A DNA stretch of 64,000 bases from Parabacteroides sp. Lineage in GTDB: Bacteria > Bacteroidota > Bacteroidia > Bacteroidales > Tannerellaceae. The first letter of the stretch is position 1, and each line of letters starts with the position of its first letter. The notes below the pieces were generated by a model that was not told the DNA's origin, searched no databases, and was given only the letters and a program-made list of their open reading frames with translations. The position numbers and the translations under genes were made by a program. The stretch is taken from NCBI GenBank assembly GCA_019417325.1, contig DXVO01000025.1:7728-71727 (forward strand), read 5' to 3'. This document shows positions 16,483-24,592 of the stretch, piece by piece.

Positions 16483-18711
16483 TTACCATTTAAAAGAAAC
16501 TTTCACTCCTTCAGGATTATTTTCAAATGTCAGAAGGCAAGTTTTGCTTTGAGCATCCCACTGGCTTGTTGCTTCACCAAGCGCATTACCTTTTGCATCT
16601 GCAATAACCACAGACTCAGGTTCGCCCGGTAATAAAACACGCATTACATTTGTAGTATTAATCGGGCTTTTTACAACAAAAGAGAAGTCTTTTTTGCCTA
16701 CTTTTTCTTCATAAGTACGTGCTGCACCGCATAATACCTGCGGTTTATCCTGGTCTTTTATCCGGTTGATATCCAACAGGAATGCCTGTTCACCCGGCTG
16801 TACAACCTTTTCTGTCAAAACAGGCAGAGTCGGATCAAACAAATCGATTAAACGTCCTTTTATAATGTAAGGTTCGTTGCTTATAGAACCTTCATCAAGA
16901 ACAGCAACCAAATCATAAGCACCTCTTTCCAGATAGAAATGGTTTTTGAATTCCAATGTACCGGCTTTTGCCTTCTCTTCATACATACGTTTTACAGTAG
17001 CGATAAATTCTTTATCGGAACCTTCTTTCAAAACAAACTCTTTCGGGTCTTTACGGATAACATATACAGTACCGTTACCATAGGTATATTCACCTTCTTT
17101 TGCTTTTTTATCGATACCCATCAACTGGAACAAATGCTCGGAAGGAGTATTAAATTTCACTTCACCCTGGTTCCACCATTCCTGGACATTCTGGAACGGG
17201 TCTGTATCTCGTGTACTATAAACTAATACACCGCCGTTTTTCACCCATTCGGCAATAAACTTATGTGTTTCCTTATCCAACGGTTTCATATTTGAATAAG
17301 TCATCAACAACACTTTTGTATTTTTCCAAGTTTCAGGATAAGACACATTTTCCAGATGCAATAAATGTACCGGAACCCCACGCTTCAGCAAAGGCAAAGC
17401 CTGGCCGTAAAAGTTAGACAACTGAGGATCGTCATATCCGGCAACCGGCTGCGGAGCACGCTGGAACATTAAAGAATTTGCCATCAATACACTAATACCG
17501 GAAGAGCCCGATACTTTATTATCAGACAAAGGCATGTTATTCAACGTATTAATCATCACCTGCATCTGGGTAGAATAGAAGCGGGGAATACGGGCTTTTT
17601 CTTCACTGTTGGCACTTGTACGGTACAAACCTTCATAAATACGGTCCGGCCAAGGCATTACCTCATAATTATTATTGTTCGGATATAATAATTTGGCAGT
17701 AAAAGTTGCCTGATAATTTTTCTTATAATCAGCCCAATCGCGAGGCCAGTCTTCTATCGGATCTGTCAGGAAAAATACTTTACGCCCAGTCGGAGCCGTC
17801 ATAGATTCCATACAACCATATTCAAGGAATGCCGTTTCAAACACACGTTCCTTCACAACTCCGTTAAAATAATTCGGCTCACGGGAAGTTCCCGTCCATA
17901 CCTGTGCGATATAACCATCTACACAAGGCAATGAAGCCAAACTTGCTTCCGGACTGACAATCTGCCATTGAGAATAATTTACCAGCGAGTGGGTCGGCAC
18001 ATAACAACGTACATCCATTCCTTTACTCTTTCCATATTCTTTTGCATAAGTAAAACATTCATTCAAAGCACGATAGTACAAATGATATTTCAATTTGTTC
18101 GCAAGATATGTATTTTCTGCTGACTCATGTTGCGGGCGCCAGTCAAATCCATAATATTCTTTCCATTCTCTTTTAAATGCATCACTATAACCGGCACGTG
18201 CCCAAAATTCAGGTTCTTCCAGATAAATAGCATCAATACCGGCATCAATAACCCGCTTGATATGATTTTCTTTCATATATTGAATAAAATTCATAGAAGG
18301 TACAATATATGGAACCATATGTCCATGCCAGATCGTATCTCCCTTTTGGGTAACCTGGCCTTCATCAAGATGCCATTTGCCATCCCATTTTCCAGTAAAA
18401 TAATCCTGATATTCACCCCATGCGATACCAGTCATAAAATGAGTTATATATCCTTTATCCCTCCAGCTTTGCACACGTTGTTCGAAAGTCATTCCGGAAC
18501 GTTTTTCAGAAGGGTTTCCACCTACGCCATACACAATGGCTACATCTGCGCGATTGTCGGTAGTCGGTTTCCAAGGTTGTCCGGTTTGGAAGGCTGTCTT
18601 TTCTCTCCGTTCAACATTTGCCTCGGTACCTTTCTGCCCGGTCTGGCAGGATGCAGTAACCAGGGAAAGAGCAACGCTTCCCATCAAAAGCATTTTTACA
18701 TTCGTCTTCAT
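16483..18711 (-). CDS. Putative glycoside hydrolase of unrecognised family in the mannan PUL
   Basis: A 742-residue lipoprotein (lipobox LVTASC, Cys22, no acidic export signal, so probably periplasmic). I cannot assign it to a named family. Residues about 55-420 look like a TIM barrel, with DAGIDAIYLEEPEFW (Glu165, Glu166, Glu168) at a strand end, the place expected for a clan-A acid/base. Residues about 430-570 look like a class-I glutamine-amidotransferase-like domain (VHLLHLENVSYPETWKNTKVL, then WVKNGGVLVYSTRDTDPF). A beta-rich tail follows. This order recalls GH42-type enzymes and their trimerisation domain. Its place between GH92 and GH76 implies action on mannan side chains or on a substituent the other enzymes cannot remove. 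Confidence 0.6.
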   Translation of the reverse strand: MKTNVKMLLMGSVALSLVTASCQTGQKGTEANVERREKTAFQTGQPWKPTTDNRADVAIVYGVGGNPSEKRSGMTFEQRVQSWRDKGYITHFMTGIAWGEYQDYFTGKWDGKWHLDEGQVTQKGDTIWHGHMVPYIVPSMNFIQYMKENHIKRVIDAGIDAIYLEEPEFWARAGYSDAFKREWKEYYGFDWRPQHESAENTYLANKLKYHLYYRALNECFTYAKEYGKSKGMDVRCYVPTHSLVNYSQWQIVSPEASLASLPCVDGYIAQVWTGTSREPNYFNGVVKERVFETAFLEYGCMESMTAPTGRKVFFLTDPIEDWPRDWADYKKNYQATFTAKLLYPNNNNYEVMPWPDRIYEGLYRTSANSEEKARIPRFYSTQMQVMINTLNNMPLSDNKVSGSSGISVLMANSLMFQRAPQPVAGYDDPQLSNFYGQALPLLKRGVPVHLLHLENVSYPETWKNTKVLLMTYSNMKPLDKETHKFIAEWVKNGGVLVYSTRDTDPFQNVQEWWNQGEVKFNTPSEHLFQLMGIDKKAKEGEYTYGNGTVYVIRKDPKEFVLKEGSDKEFIATVKRMYEEKAKAGTLEFKNHFYLERGAYDLVAVLDEGSISNEPYIIKGRLIDLFDPTLPVLTEKVVQPGEQAFLLDINRIKDQDKPQVLCGAARTYEEKVGKKDFSFVVKSPINTTNVMRVLLPGEPESVVIADAKGNALGEATSQWDAQSKTCLLTFENNPEGVKVSFKW

Positions 18712-18734
18712 AACATTATATTTAAGAAATAATT

Positions 18735-18782
18735 AGGGCATCTTAAAGGCTTGAACATTGGGTCATAGCTCTAAGATGCCCT
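18735..18782 (-). promoter_or_regulatory. Long-range hairpin in the leader of the unrecognised enzyme gene
   Basis: Perfect 11-bp arms AGGGCATCTTA (18735-18745) and TAAGATGCCCT (18772-18782) enclose a 26-nt loop. It lies between the GH92 stop and the next gene start, inside the presumed leader if the -7 box at 18828-18835 is used. No U tract follows on the minus strand, so it is not a simple terminator. Confidence 0.5.
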
Positions 18783-18827
18783 GAAATTAAGAATTAATCA
18801 ATTAAAGAGCAACTGATATTTTGAGGA

Positions 18828-18835
18828 CAAATATA
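18828..18835 (-). promoter_or_regulatory. Candidate -7 box upstream of the unrecognised enzyme gene
   Basis: TATATTTG on the minus strand fits TANNTTTG. It would give a leader of about 110 nt carrying the hairpin at 18735-18782. No -33 TTTG at standard spacing. Confidence 0.35.
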
Positions 18836-18869
18836 CGACTAACTCTATGCAAGTCTATATGCCAATCGT

Positions 18870-21029
18870 TTATTGGGTACAAATTGTTAATTCTTTTCCC
18901 TCTTTTAATTGATTATGAGAAATGAACCAACCGTTCACTCTTTTACCGCCATATGTAATTTTTGTTATTTTCCCGCCAGATACGTTCCCTTCTTTTTTCT
19001 TCACGATAGTAAATTTTGTATTGTCATTTAATGTAAAAATAACTTTGTCGAATAAAGGGACAGAGATAATATATTCCGGATCAGCAGGAGAATATGTATA
19101 TAGACCTATAGCATTAAATACATACCATGAAGACATTTCACCAGCATCATCCATTCCACTATAAGCCAATTTATCCGCACCCATATCATAGAAACGATCC
19201 ATAATACTGTCTAATACACTCTGAGCTTTCTCTTGTTTACCAATGAAATAATACATGTAAGGAACACTATGGTCCGGTTGATTTCCATGGCAATAATTTC
19301 CAATAAAACCAGTCATGTTATGTGCCTCATAACCTTTCCAAGGAATTGTAAATAAAGAATCCAGCTTTTGCTCAACAGCCTTCTTACTTGGATACAAAGC
19401 AATCATTCCTTTTGGATCATGTGGTGCAAAGAAAAGAGACTGCCAAGCATTTGCTTCCCGATACATATAGGCATAATAAGGGTAATATGGATCAAAATCC
19501 TGAATCCAAGAACCGTTATCAATGCGACCACGCCAAAAGCCAGTACCAGAATCGAATAAATTTTTATAATTAGCTGAACGTTTCATCAACAGCTTGTAGT
19601 GTTCTTTATCGCCCAATTCCTTTGCCAATAGGGCTGTTGCATAATCGTCATAAGCATATTCAACAGTCTTGGTTACTGCAGCCTTATACTCGTCCCAAGT
19701 CGGCACATTAGTCGTATCTTTTTCCGCAATCCAACCTCTTTCGATATATTCATCCAAATAAGGCCGGCCTCCTTGCCCAGGAACAGTTGCATTATTCAAC
19801 AATAGCTTATATGCACGCTCTAAATCAAAATTTTTAATTCCACGCAAATAACTTCCTGCAACAAAAGTCGAAGCATGATCACCATGAAAGAAAGTAGGCA
19901 TATAACCTCCTCTTTTTTCTCCTTTATCAGTGATAGACTTGATTATGTCCACTGTAACATCTGGTGCAATCATTCCTAACAAAATCAACTTATTGCGATA
20001 ATCATCCCAGAAAGAAGGATCAGTATAATAACGGAAACCTCCATTAACCACATCCCCTTTCACATCCGTATATTCACCATTTACATCACTACGTAAGGCC
20101 GGCCAAAGAAAAGAACGGTACAGGCAAGAATAAAAAATTCCTTTCTGACGTTCCGTACCTCCATTAACCATTATTTTAGAAAGCAAATTTTCCCATGCCT
20201 GATCTGCTTCATTACGAACTTGATCAAAGTTTTTAGTAAGCATTTCTTTTTCCAGGTTCATTTTTGCATTCTTTATACTAACAAAAGAGAAACCTATCTT
20301 CAATTCCAACGGCTCGGAACCTTTACTATCAGTAAAATCAACAATGGACACAATATGCCTGCCATCTTGGATTTGTCTAATTTCTTTCACCTCATAATTC
20401 GACACAGCATAAAAAAACATCTTACCTTCACCGTTTTGATAACCAGTAAAAACATGATTATCTGTTTTCTGAATCGCCCAATCGCCAACCCGGTTATTAG
20501 AACGAGTCATATCAGCCAATAATTTCTTATCGTCTCCCACCCGAAATGTATATTTATGATAAGCACAACGAAGCGTAGATGTCAATTCTGCATTAATGCC
20601 ATAACGTTCAAGAAAGACTTGATAATACCCCGGATGAGCGGTTTCATTCGTATGACTGTAACCTGAACAATAATCGCTAGGTTTAATTTCTCCTGTAACC
20701 GGAAGCATGGGGATATGAAGCAAATTCCAATGCCCTTTGTTTGTATGGGAAAATCCGTAAATAACCGTATCTTCATACTGATAACCTGCACCACTACGAA
20801 ATTGGGTAACAGGACTTAACTGTACCATTGCGTTTGGAACAGAAGAACCGGGAAATACCTCTGCTCCCCATGTACGTGCTTTCATTTTACGGATATACCC
20901 TAAATCTTCCGGTTCCCATAAAGTAGCCGTACCCAAAAGAGGATTTACATATTCAGTTAATCGCTTGTCTGCTTTACTTGTAGAAAAACAAAGTAAAGCT
21001 ATTAAAACTGAAAAGATACATTTTTTCAT
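18870..21029 (-). CDS. GH92 alpha-mannosidase (probable exo-alpha-1,2-type)
   Basis: A calcium-dependent inverting alpha-mannosidase of family GH92, about 719 residues, with a Sec signal peptide (cleavage near STSKA). I prefer the ATG at 21029 to the GTG at 21035. Conserved features are the N-terminal beta-sandwich block (WGAEVFPGSSVPNAMVQLSP), HGDHAST near 384-390, the general-acid Glu in EANAWQ (about 525) and the Asp pair in MDDAGEMSSWYVF (about 627-628). The usual family text there is NDDxGQMS; the Gln is replaced by Glu and the Asn by Met, a noticeable variant. It follows GH76 by about 20 bp. Role: removing alpha-1,2 or alpha-1,3 mannose side chains in the periplasm. Confidence 0.92.
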   Translation of the reverse strand: MKKCIFSVLIALLCFSTSKADKRLTEYVNPLLGTATLWEPEDLGYIRKMKARTWGAEVFPGSSVPNAMVQLSPVTQFRSGAGYQYEDTVIYGFSHTNKGHWNLLHIPMLPVTGEIKPSDYCSGYSHTNETAHPGYYQVFLERYGINAELTSTLRCAYHKYTFRVGDDKKLLADMTRSNNRVGDWAIQKTDNHVFTGYQNGEGKMFFYAVSNYEVKEIRQIQDGRHIVSIVDFTDSKGSEPLELKIGFSFVSIKNAKMNLEKEMLTKNFDQVRNEADQAWENLLSKIMVNGGTERQKGIFYSCLYRSFLWPALRSDVNGEYTDVKGDVVNGGFRYYTDPSFWDDYRNKLILLGMIAPDVTVDIIKSITDKGEKRGGYMPTFFHGDHASTFVAGSYLRGIKNFDLERAYKLLLNNATVPGQGGRPYLDEYIERGWIAEKDTTNVPTWDEYKAAVTKTVEYAYDDYATALLAKELGDKEHYKLLMKRSANYKNLFDSGTGFWRGRIDNGSWIQDFDPYYPYYAYMYREANAWQSLFFAPHDPKGMIALYPSKKAVEQKLDSLFTIPWKGYEAHNMTGFIGNYCHGNQPDHSVPYMYYFIGKQEKAQSVLDSIMDRFYDMGADKLAYSGMDDAGEMSSWYVFNAIGLYTYSPADPEYIISVPLFDKVIFTLNDNTKFTIVKKKEGNVSGGKITKITYGGKRVNGWFISHNQLKEGKELTICTQ

Positions 21030-21050
21030 AAACACAACTATTAAATCAGA

Positions 21051-22175
21051 TTAAAGTAATTCTTTATCTTCTAATAAGGCAATTGCTTCAATAAGCATAC
21101 ACCCGCTCAATTGCTCAGTCAGCCCGGTAGATGCTCCCGGTTTTGTCCGCCAATCAGTACCAAAAAAAACGGAAGTTTTGTTCGTACCTTCTCCCCATAA
21201 TGTTTCTGCATTATGTTTCAAAAACTGTATATATCGCTTCTTTGCGGCAATATCCAAACGGTCTTGCTGGATTAAATCAGTAAAATAACGGACGAATATA
21301 CCTTTAAAAAGTCCTCCGTCACCATCACCTTCACTTTTCAAAATTGAGTTATCAACCAAACTACTAATTGTATAATCTGCAGCCAATACCGCATCATTCA
21401 GATATGCTTTTTCATTCAGAATTTTATAGAGTTCAACTGCCGAGCCAATAAATGTTCCTTGATTATAAGTGAATATCCACTCCTTCTTGATTTCTCCAGT
21501 ATTACTGTCGATATTATCATAGACCATTCCATTATTACTGTTAAAAAGGGTACTTTTCTCCCAATTATATATTTTGAGTGCCCATTCCTTATTCGCTTCA
21601 TCACCGAATTCCTGATACAAACGGGCTGCCAAAATACAAGCAGGTCCATTAGAGCAGGCGTTCTTACTGTTTTCCATCCCCTTTTTCCAAGTGATACCAC
21701 CTCCTGCATTGTCGTTCCAGCCAACTTTAATATATTCCCAAATTTGTAAAGCTGCTTCTTTATATTTTGTATCTTTCGTTGCTTGATAGGCACGAAGGAT
21801 TGCCAAAGCATTCCACTCCATATCATCATAGAAATCATTTCTGAATGTATTTCCATTTTTAATCTTCACACCTTCAAACCACTGGTCAAAATAAGCTTTA
21901 TAAGCATTGTCACTTGTCCGCAGGTAAGCATCAATTAATACATCCAGAGCATGTGCCTGCGGCCAATAATGGAAGTCCAAATTCCCATTACTTCCATAAT
22001 TAAAATATTTCCCGCTAGCATTCCAGAATGAACGTGTCAAAGCCGTACTACTACTGTCAGCTGCAGCATACCAATCAATCACATTTTCTTCTTCTGGCTT
22101 AGGTTCCATGCCATCATCGTTACTGCAAGAAAAAAGAAAGGCTGACAAAGAGAATAAAAGAAAAATTTTTTTCAT
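21051..22175 (-). CDS. GH76 alpha-1,6-mannanase, lipoprotein, probably surface-exposed
   Basis: A 374-residue GH76 endo-mannanase with the catalytic Asp pair in DFYDDMEW (Asp117-118) and the conserved NACSNGPA and FTYNQGTF segments. The lipobox is FLFSC (Cys17), followed by SNDDGMEPKPEEE. Acidic residues right after the Cys are the Bacteroidetes surface-export signal, so I infer it cuts polymeric mannan outside the cell and feeds the SusCD importer. It is only distantly similar to the second GH76 at 15050-16240. A TATCTTTG box lies 50 nt upstream. Confidence 0.93.
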   Translation of the reverse strand: MKKIFLLFSLSAFLFSCSNDDGMEPKPEEENVIDWYAAADSSSTALTRSFWNASGKYFNYGSNGNLDFHYWPQAHALDVLIDAYLRTSDNAYKAYFDQWFEGVKIKNGNTFRNDFYDDMEWNALAILRAYQATKDTKYKEAALQIWEYIKVGWNDNAGGGITWKKGMENSKNACSNGPACILAARLYQEFGDEANKEWALKIYNWEKSTLFNSNNGMVYDNIDSNTGEIKKEWIFTYNQGTFIGSAVELYKILNEKAYLNDAVLAADYTISSLVDNSILKSEGDGDGGLFKGIFVRYFTDLIQQDRLDIAAKKRYIQFLKHNAETLWGEGTNKTSVFFGTDWRTKPGASTGLTEQLSGCMLIEAIALLEDKELL

Positions 22176-22191
22176 GATATTGTTTTCTTAT

Positions 22192-22262
22192 TAAAAAATT
22201 AAGAACTGGAAATTACAAGTTAATCAAAGATACAACTCATAATTCCCAATTCTTAAATTATG
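22192..22262. repeat. AT-rich intergenic inverted repeat with embedded -7 box
   Basis: Imperfect arms TTAAGAACTGGAAATTA and TAATTCCCAATTCTTAA (15 of 17 pairs) fill the spacer between the SusE-like and GH76 genes. Inside the loop, TATCTTTG on the minus strand (22232-22225) could start a GH76 transcript. The hairpin could also reduce read-through, giving unequal dosage of binding proteins and enzymes. Confidence 0.45.
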
Positions 22263-22271
22263 AATAATGAA

Positions 22272-23417
22272 TTATTTAACGATTGAATGAGTATAAGGCT
22301 GATCTGCTGTCAGATATATCGTATAAGTAGCAGGAACACCATCAAAATCACCCATTAATTTCCACTTGTTATCCCATTGCGTTACATTCGCACCAGTTAA
22401 CAATTGCATATAGTAATAAGATTCCGGGCTGCTTGCCGTAGGACGGGAATCTGTTCCATTCAAAGTTCCCCATTCCACTTCAGTCTCTTCATCAGCACCT
22501 CCGTTTTCTTTAATGAACATTCTGAATTTGTAACGTTCATCTCTACCCCAACTTTCCTGTTGGAATTCAACTGTCGCTACAGTTTGAAATACTCCATAAC
22601 CAATATATGGCAAATCAAACAGGATTTCACCTTTCGGAGAGAAATAAAAACCGATTCTTGTGACTAAAGTATATGAGCAGGCTCCAGTATTGAAATCAAG
22701 CGTTATTCTATAAATACCGTCAGTAGCAACAGTAGATGTACCATTTTCCTTAATAAGACCGTCAGCCGTATAGAATTGTCTCGGAGTACCGGATGTTGCA
22801 TCTGTAAAATAGTAAGCCTTTCCTGCCGCCAACTTCGTATAAACCTCAAATTCTCCATTCGCTACAGCTTTCATCTTATGAGCTTTTGACAAATCAGCTC
22901 CTCCTTCAGAAGCTTCCCCTGTGACAAAAACATCAATAGGAACATCAGCAAAACCAGCCAAACGGGTAACAGTTATCGTATTTTCCTGACCGGCTTTTTG
23001 AGCTTGTGTCCCTTTAGACGAAAAGACAGTCCATTTGAAAGAGCCTGTTTCAGAAGCCGCAATACCCATCATCCCTGCAATCTTATTTAATTGTTTATGA
23101 GTAATACTTGCATGATTCTCAAATCCATTATTGTCTGAGGCTGTTATATAAACCGGATTGGAAAAATCTCCATCCATTTTATCAAAAGCAACTTGATAAA
23201 TGACTGTTCCGGCAACTTCTGCATCTACATAGGCCCATTCGAAATAAACACTCGCCGACGCTGATGCTTCCAGCACGACAGATTTTCCATCTGCAGGCTC
23301 CGCAAAAGTGTCTACAGCAGCCAAACGAGTATCTGTTTTTCCCATATTGTCATCACATCCCATAAATACCAGTATAAAAGAAGTGACAAACATTAATTTT
23401 GTGAATATCATTTTCAT
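22272..23417 (-). CDS. SusE-like outer membrane glycan-binding lipoprotein (second copy)
   Basis: A 381-residue lipoprotein (Cys21 of LVFMGCDDN, with an acidic surface-export signal). The N-terminal half (about 30-160) is a SusE-type fibronectin-like domain, with TFAEPADGKSVVLEASASASVYFEW and THKQLNKIA. The C-terminal half has two beta-sandwich regions ending in YTIYLTADQPYTHSIV. It is clearly paralogous to the next gene upstream (23430-24554) along its whole length. In PULs such proteins bind the polysaccharide at the cell surface. The pair probably contacts different mannan structures. Confidence 0.85.
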   Translation of the reverse strand: MKMIFTKLMFVTSFILVFMGCDDNMGKTDTRLAAVDTFAEPADGKSVVLEASASASVYFEWAYVDAEVAGTVIYQVAFDKMDGDFSNPVYITASDNNGFENHASITHKQLNKIAGMMGIAASETGSFKWTVFSSKGTQAQKAGQENTITVTRLAGFADVPIDVFVTGEASEGGADLSKAHKMKAVANGEFEVYTKLAAGKAYYFTDATSGTPRQFYTADGLIKENGTSTVATDGIYRITLDFNTGACSYTLVTRIGFYFSPKGEILFDLPYIGYGVFQTVATVEFQQESWGRDERYKFRMFIKENGGADEETEVEWGTLNGTDSRPTASSPESYYYMQLLTGANVTQWDNKWKLMGDFDGVPATYTIYLTADQPYTHSIVK

Positions 23418-23429
23418 AAGACTTCTTTT

Positions 23430-24554
23430 TTATTTGATTACTAAACTGTGGGTATAATCACTTTCCGGATTCAATGAGAATGTAACATCATAAGCCTGTC
23501 CGTTCCAACCATTGGTAGACGGTGTTTTCCAGACTTCATTATTTGTCCATTGCTCAACATTTGTCTTCTCGGTCATGAAATAATATTCATCGTTACCTGT
23601 AGGTTTGCTATCATTAGTGATTGCAGCCCTCCATTCCGTTTCACCTTCTGAGCTTTCCATCCGGAATTTATAACGGTCATCTGTATTATCATTACCTTCC
23701 GGAATTCCGGAAATTGTATAATTACTAATAGCCCAAACACCCAAACCTTGATAATCCAGTTCGATTTCTTTTTGAGACCAATTCAGGAACCATTTAACTT
23801 TAGTAACCTCTTTTGATGTAAATGAACCGGCATTAAAATCTATGTAATATTTGTAGATACCGGTTTGGGTAGCTGTAGTTGTTCCTCCTTCAACCAGTTT
23901 ATCACCACTTAAAGAGAATTCTAACGGAGTTCCAGATGTAGCACTGACAAATTTAAACGCTTTGCCTTCAGTCAACTTCATATAAATTTCGAACTCACCT
24001 TCTGCCACTTTCCTCATGATCATGGCTTTTTCTAATTTATCTCCAACTTCAGTTGCTTCTCCTGTGATATATAATTGGCTAGGCACCTCTGCAAAACCTG
24101 CGAGACGAGTGAGTGTCAATGTCCGTTCTTGCTCCGCTTTTACCGGATTAATTCCTTTGGAAGCCCAAACCGTCCATTTTAATGTGCCCTGAGCAGCAGA
24201 TTCTATCCCAGCTTCAGCTGCAATCTTATTCAACTGTTTATGCGTAATAGTAGCATGATTGTCTGCGCCATTATTATCCGCTGTAATAACAGATATCGGC
24301 TCTGAAAAGTCTCCATCTGCTTTATCAAATATAACTTCATATAATACTCCACCACCATCTTCTGATAAAGATGGTTCCCATTCGAAATATAAGGATGCAG
24401 AAGCGGATGATTGTAAAATAACAGCTTTACCATTGTCCGGTTCATATAACGATTTAACGGCCGTTACACCCAAATGCCTTACTTCTCCGTCACTGCTACA
24501 TGCAGCAAAAGCCAGGAAGAAACCAAAAAGCATCATATATTTTATCGCTTTCAT
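23430..24554 (-). CDS. SusE-like outer membrane glycan-binding lipoprotein (first copy)
   Basis: A 374-residue lipoprotein (Cys19, followed by SSDGE, consistent with surface export). It shares domain order and many identical blocks with its downstream neighbour: EPDNGKAVILQSSASASLYFEW-type start, THKQLNKIAAEAGIE, TRLAGFAEVP, YITGEA and the YTHSLVIK end. A tandem duplication followed by divergence explains both genes. It lies directly after SusD (38 bp), as SusE does in the starch locus. Carbohydrate-binding residues cannot be named, but Trp and Tyr residues in the C-terminal half are candidates. Confidence 0.87.
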   Translation of the reverse strand: MKAIKYMMLFGFFLAFAACSSDGEVRHLGVTAVKSLYEPDNGKAVILQSSASASLYFEWEPSLSEDGGGVLYEVIFDKADGDFSEPISVITADNNGADNHATITHKQLNKIAAEAGIESAAQGTLKWTVWASKGINPVKAEQERTLTLTRLAGFAEVPSQLYITGEATEVGDKLEKAMIMRKVAEGEFEIYMKLTEGKAFKFVSATSGTPLEFSLSGDKLVEGGTTTATQTGIYKYYIDFNAGSFTSKEVTKVKWFLNWSQKEIELDYQGLGVWAISNYTISGIPEGNDNTDDRYKFRMESSEGETEWRAAITNDSKPTGNDEYYFMTEKTNVEQWTNNEVWKTPSTNGWNGQAYDVTFSLNPESDYTHSLVIK

Positions 24555-24592
24555 ATCTTTTTATTTTTGGACTTAAAAAACGTCTAACTTAA

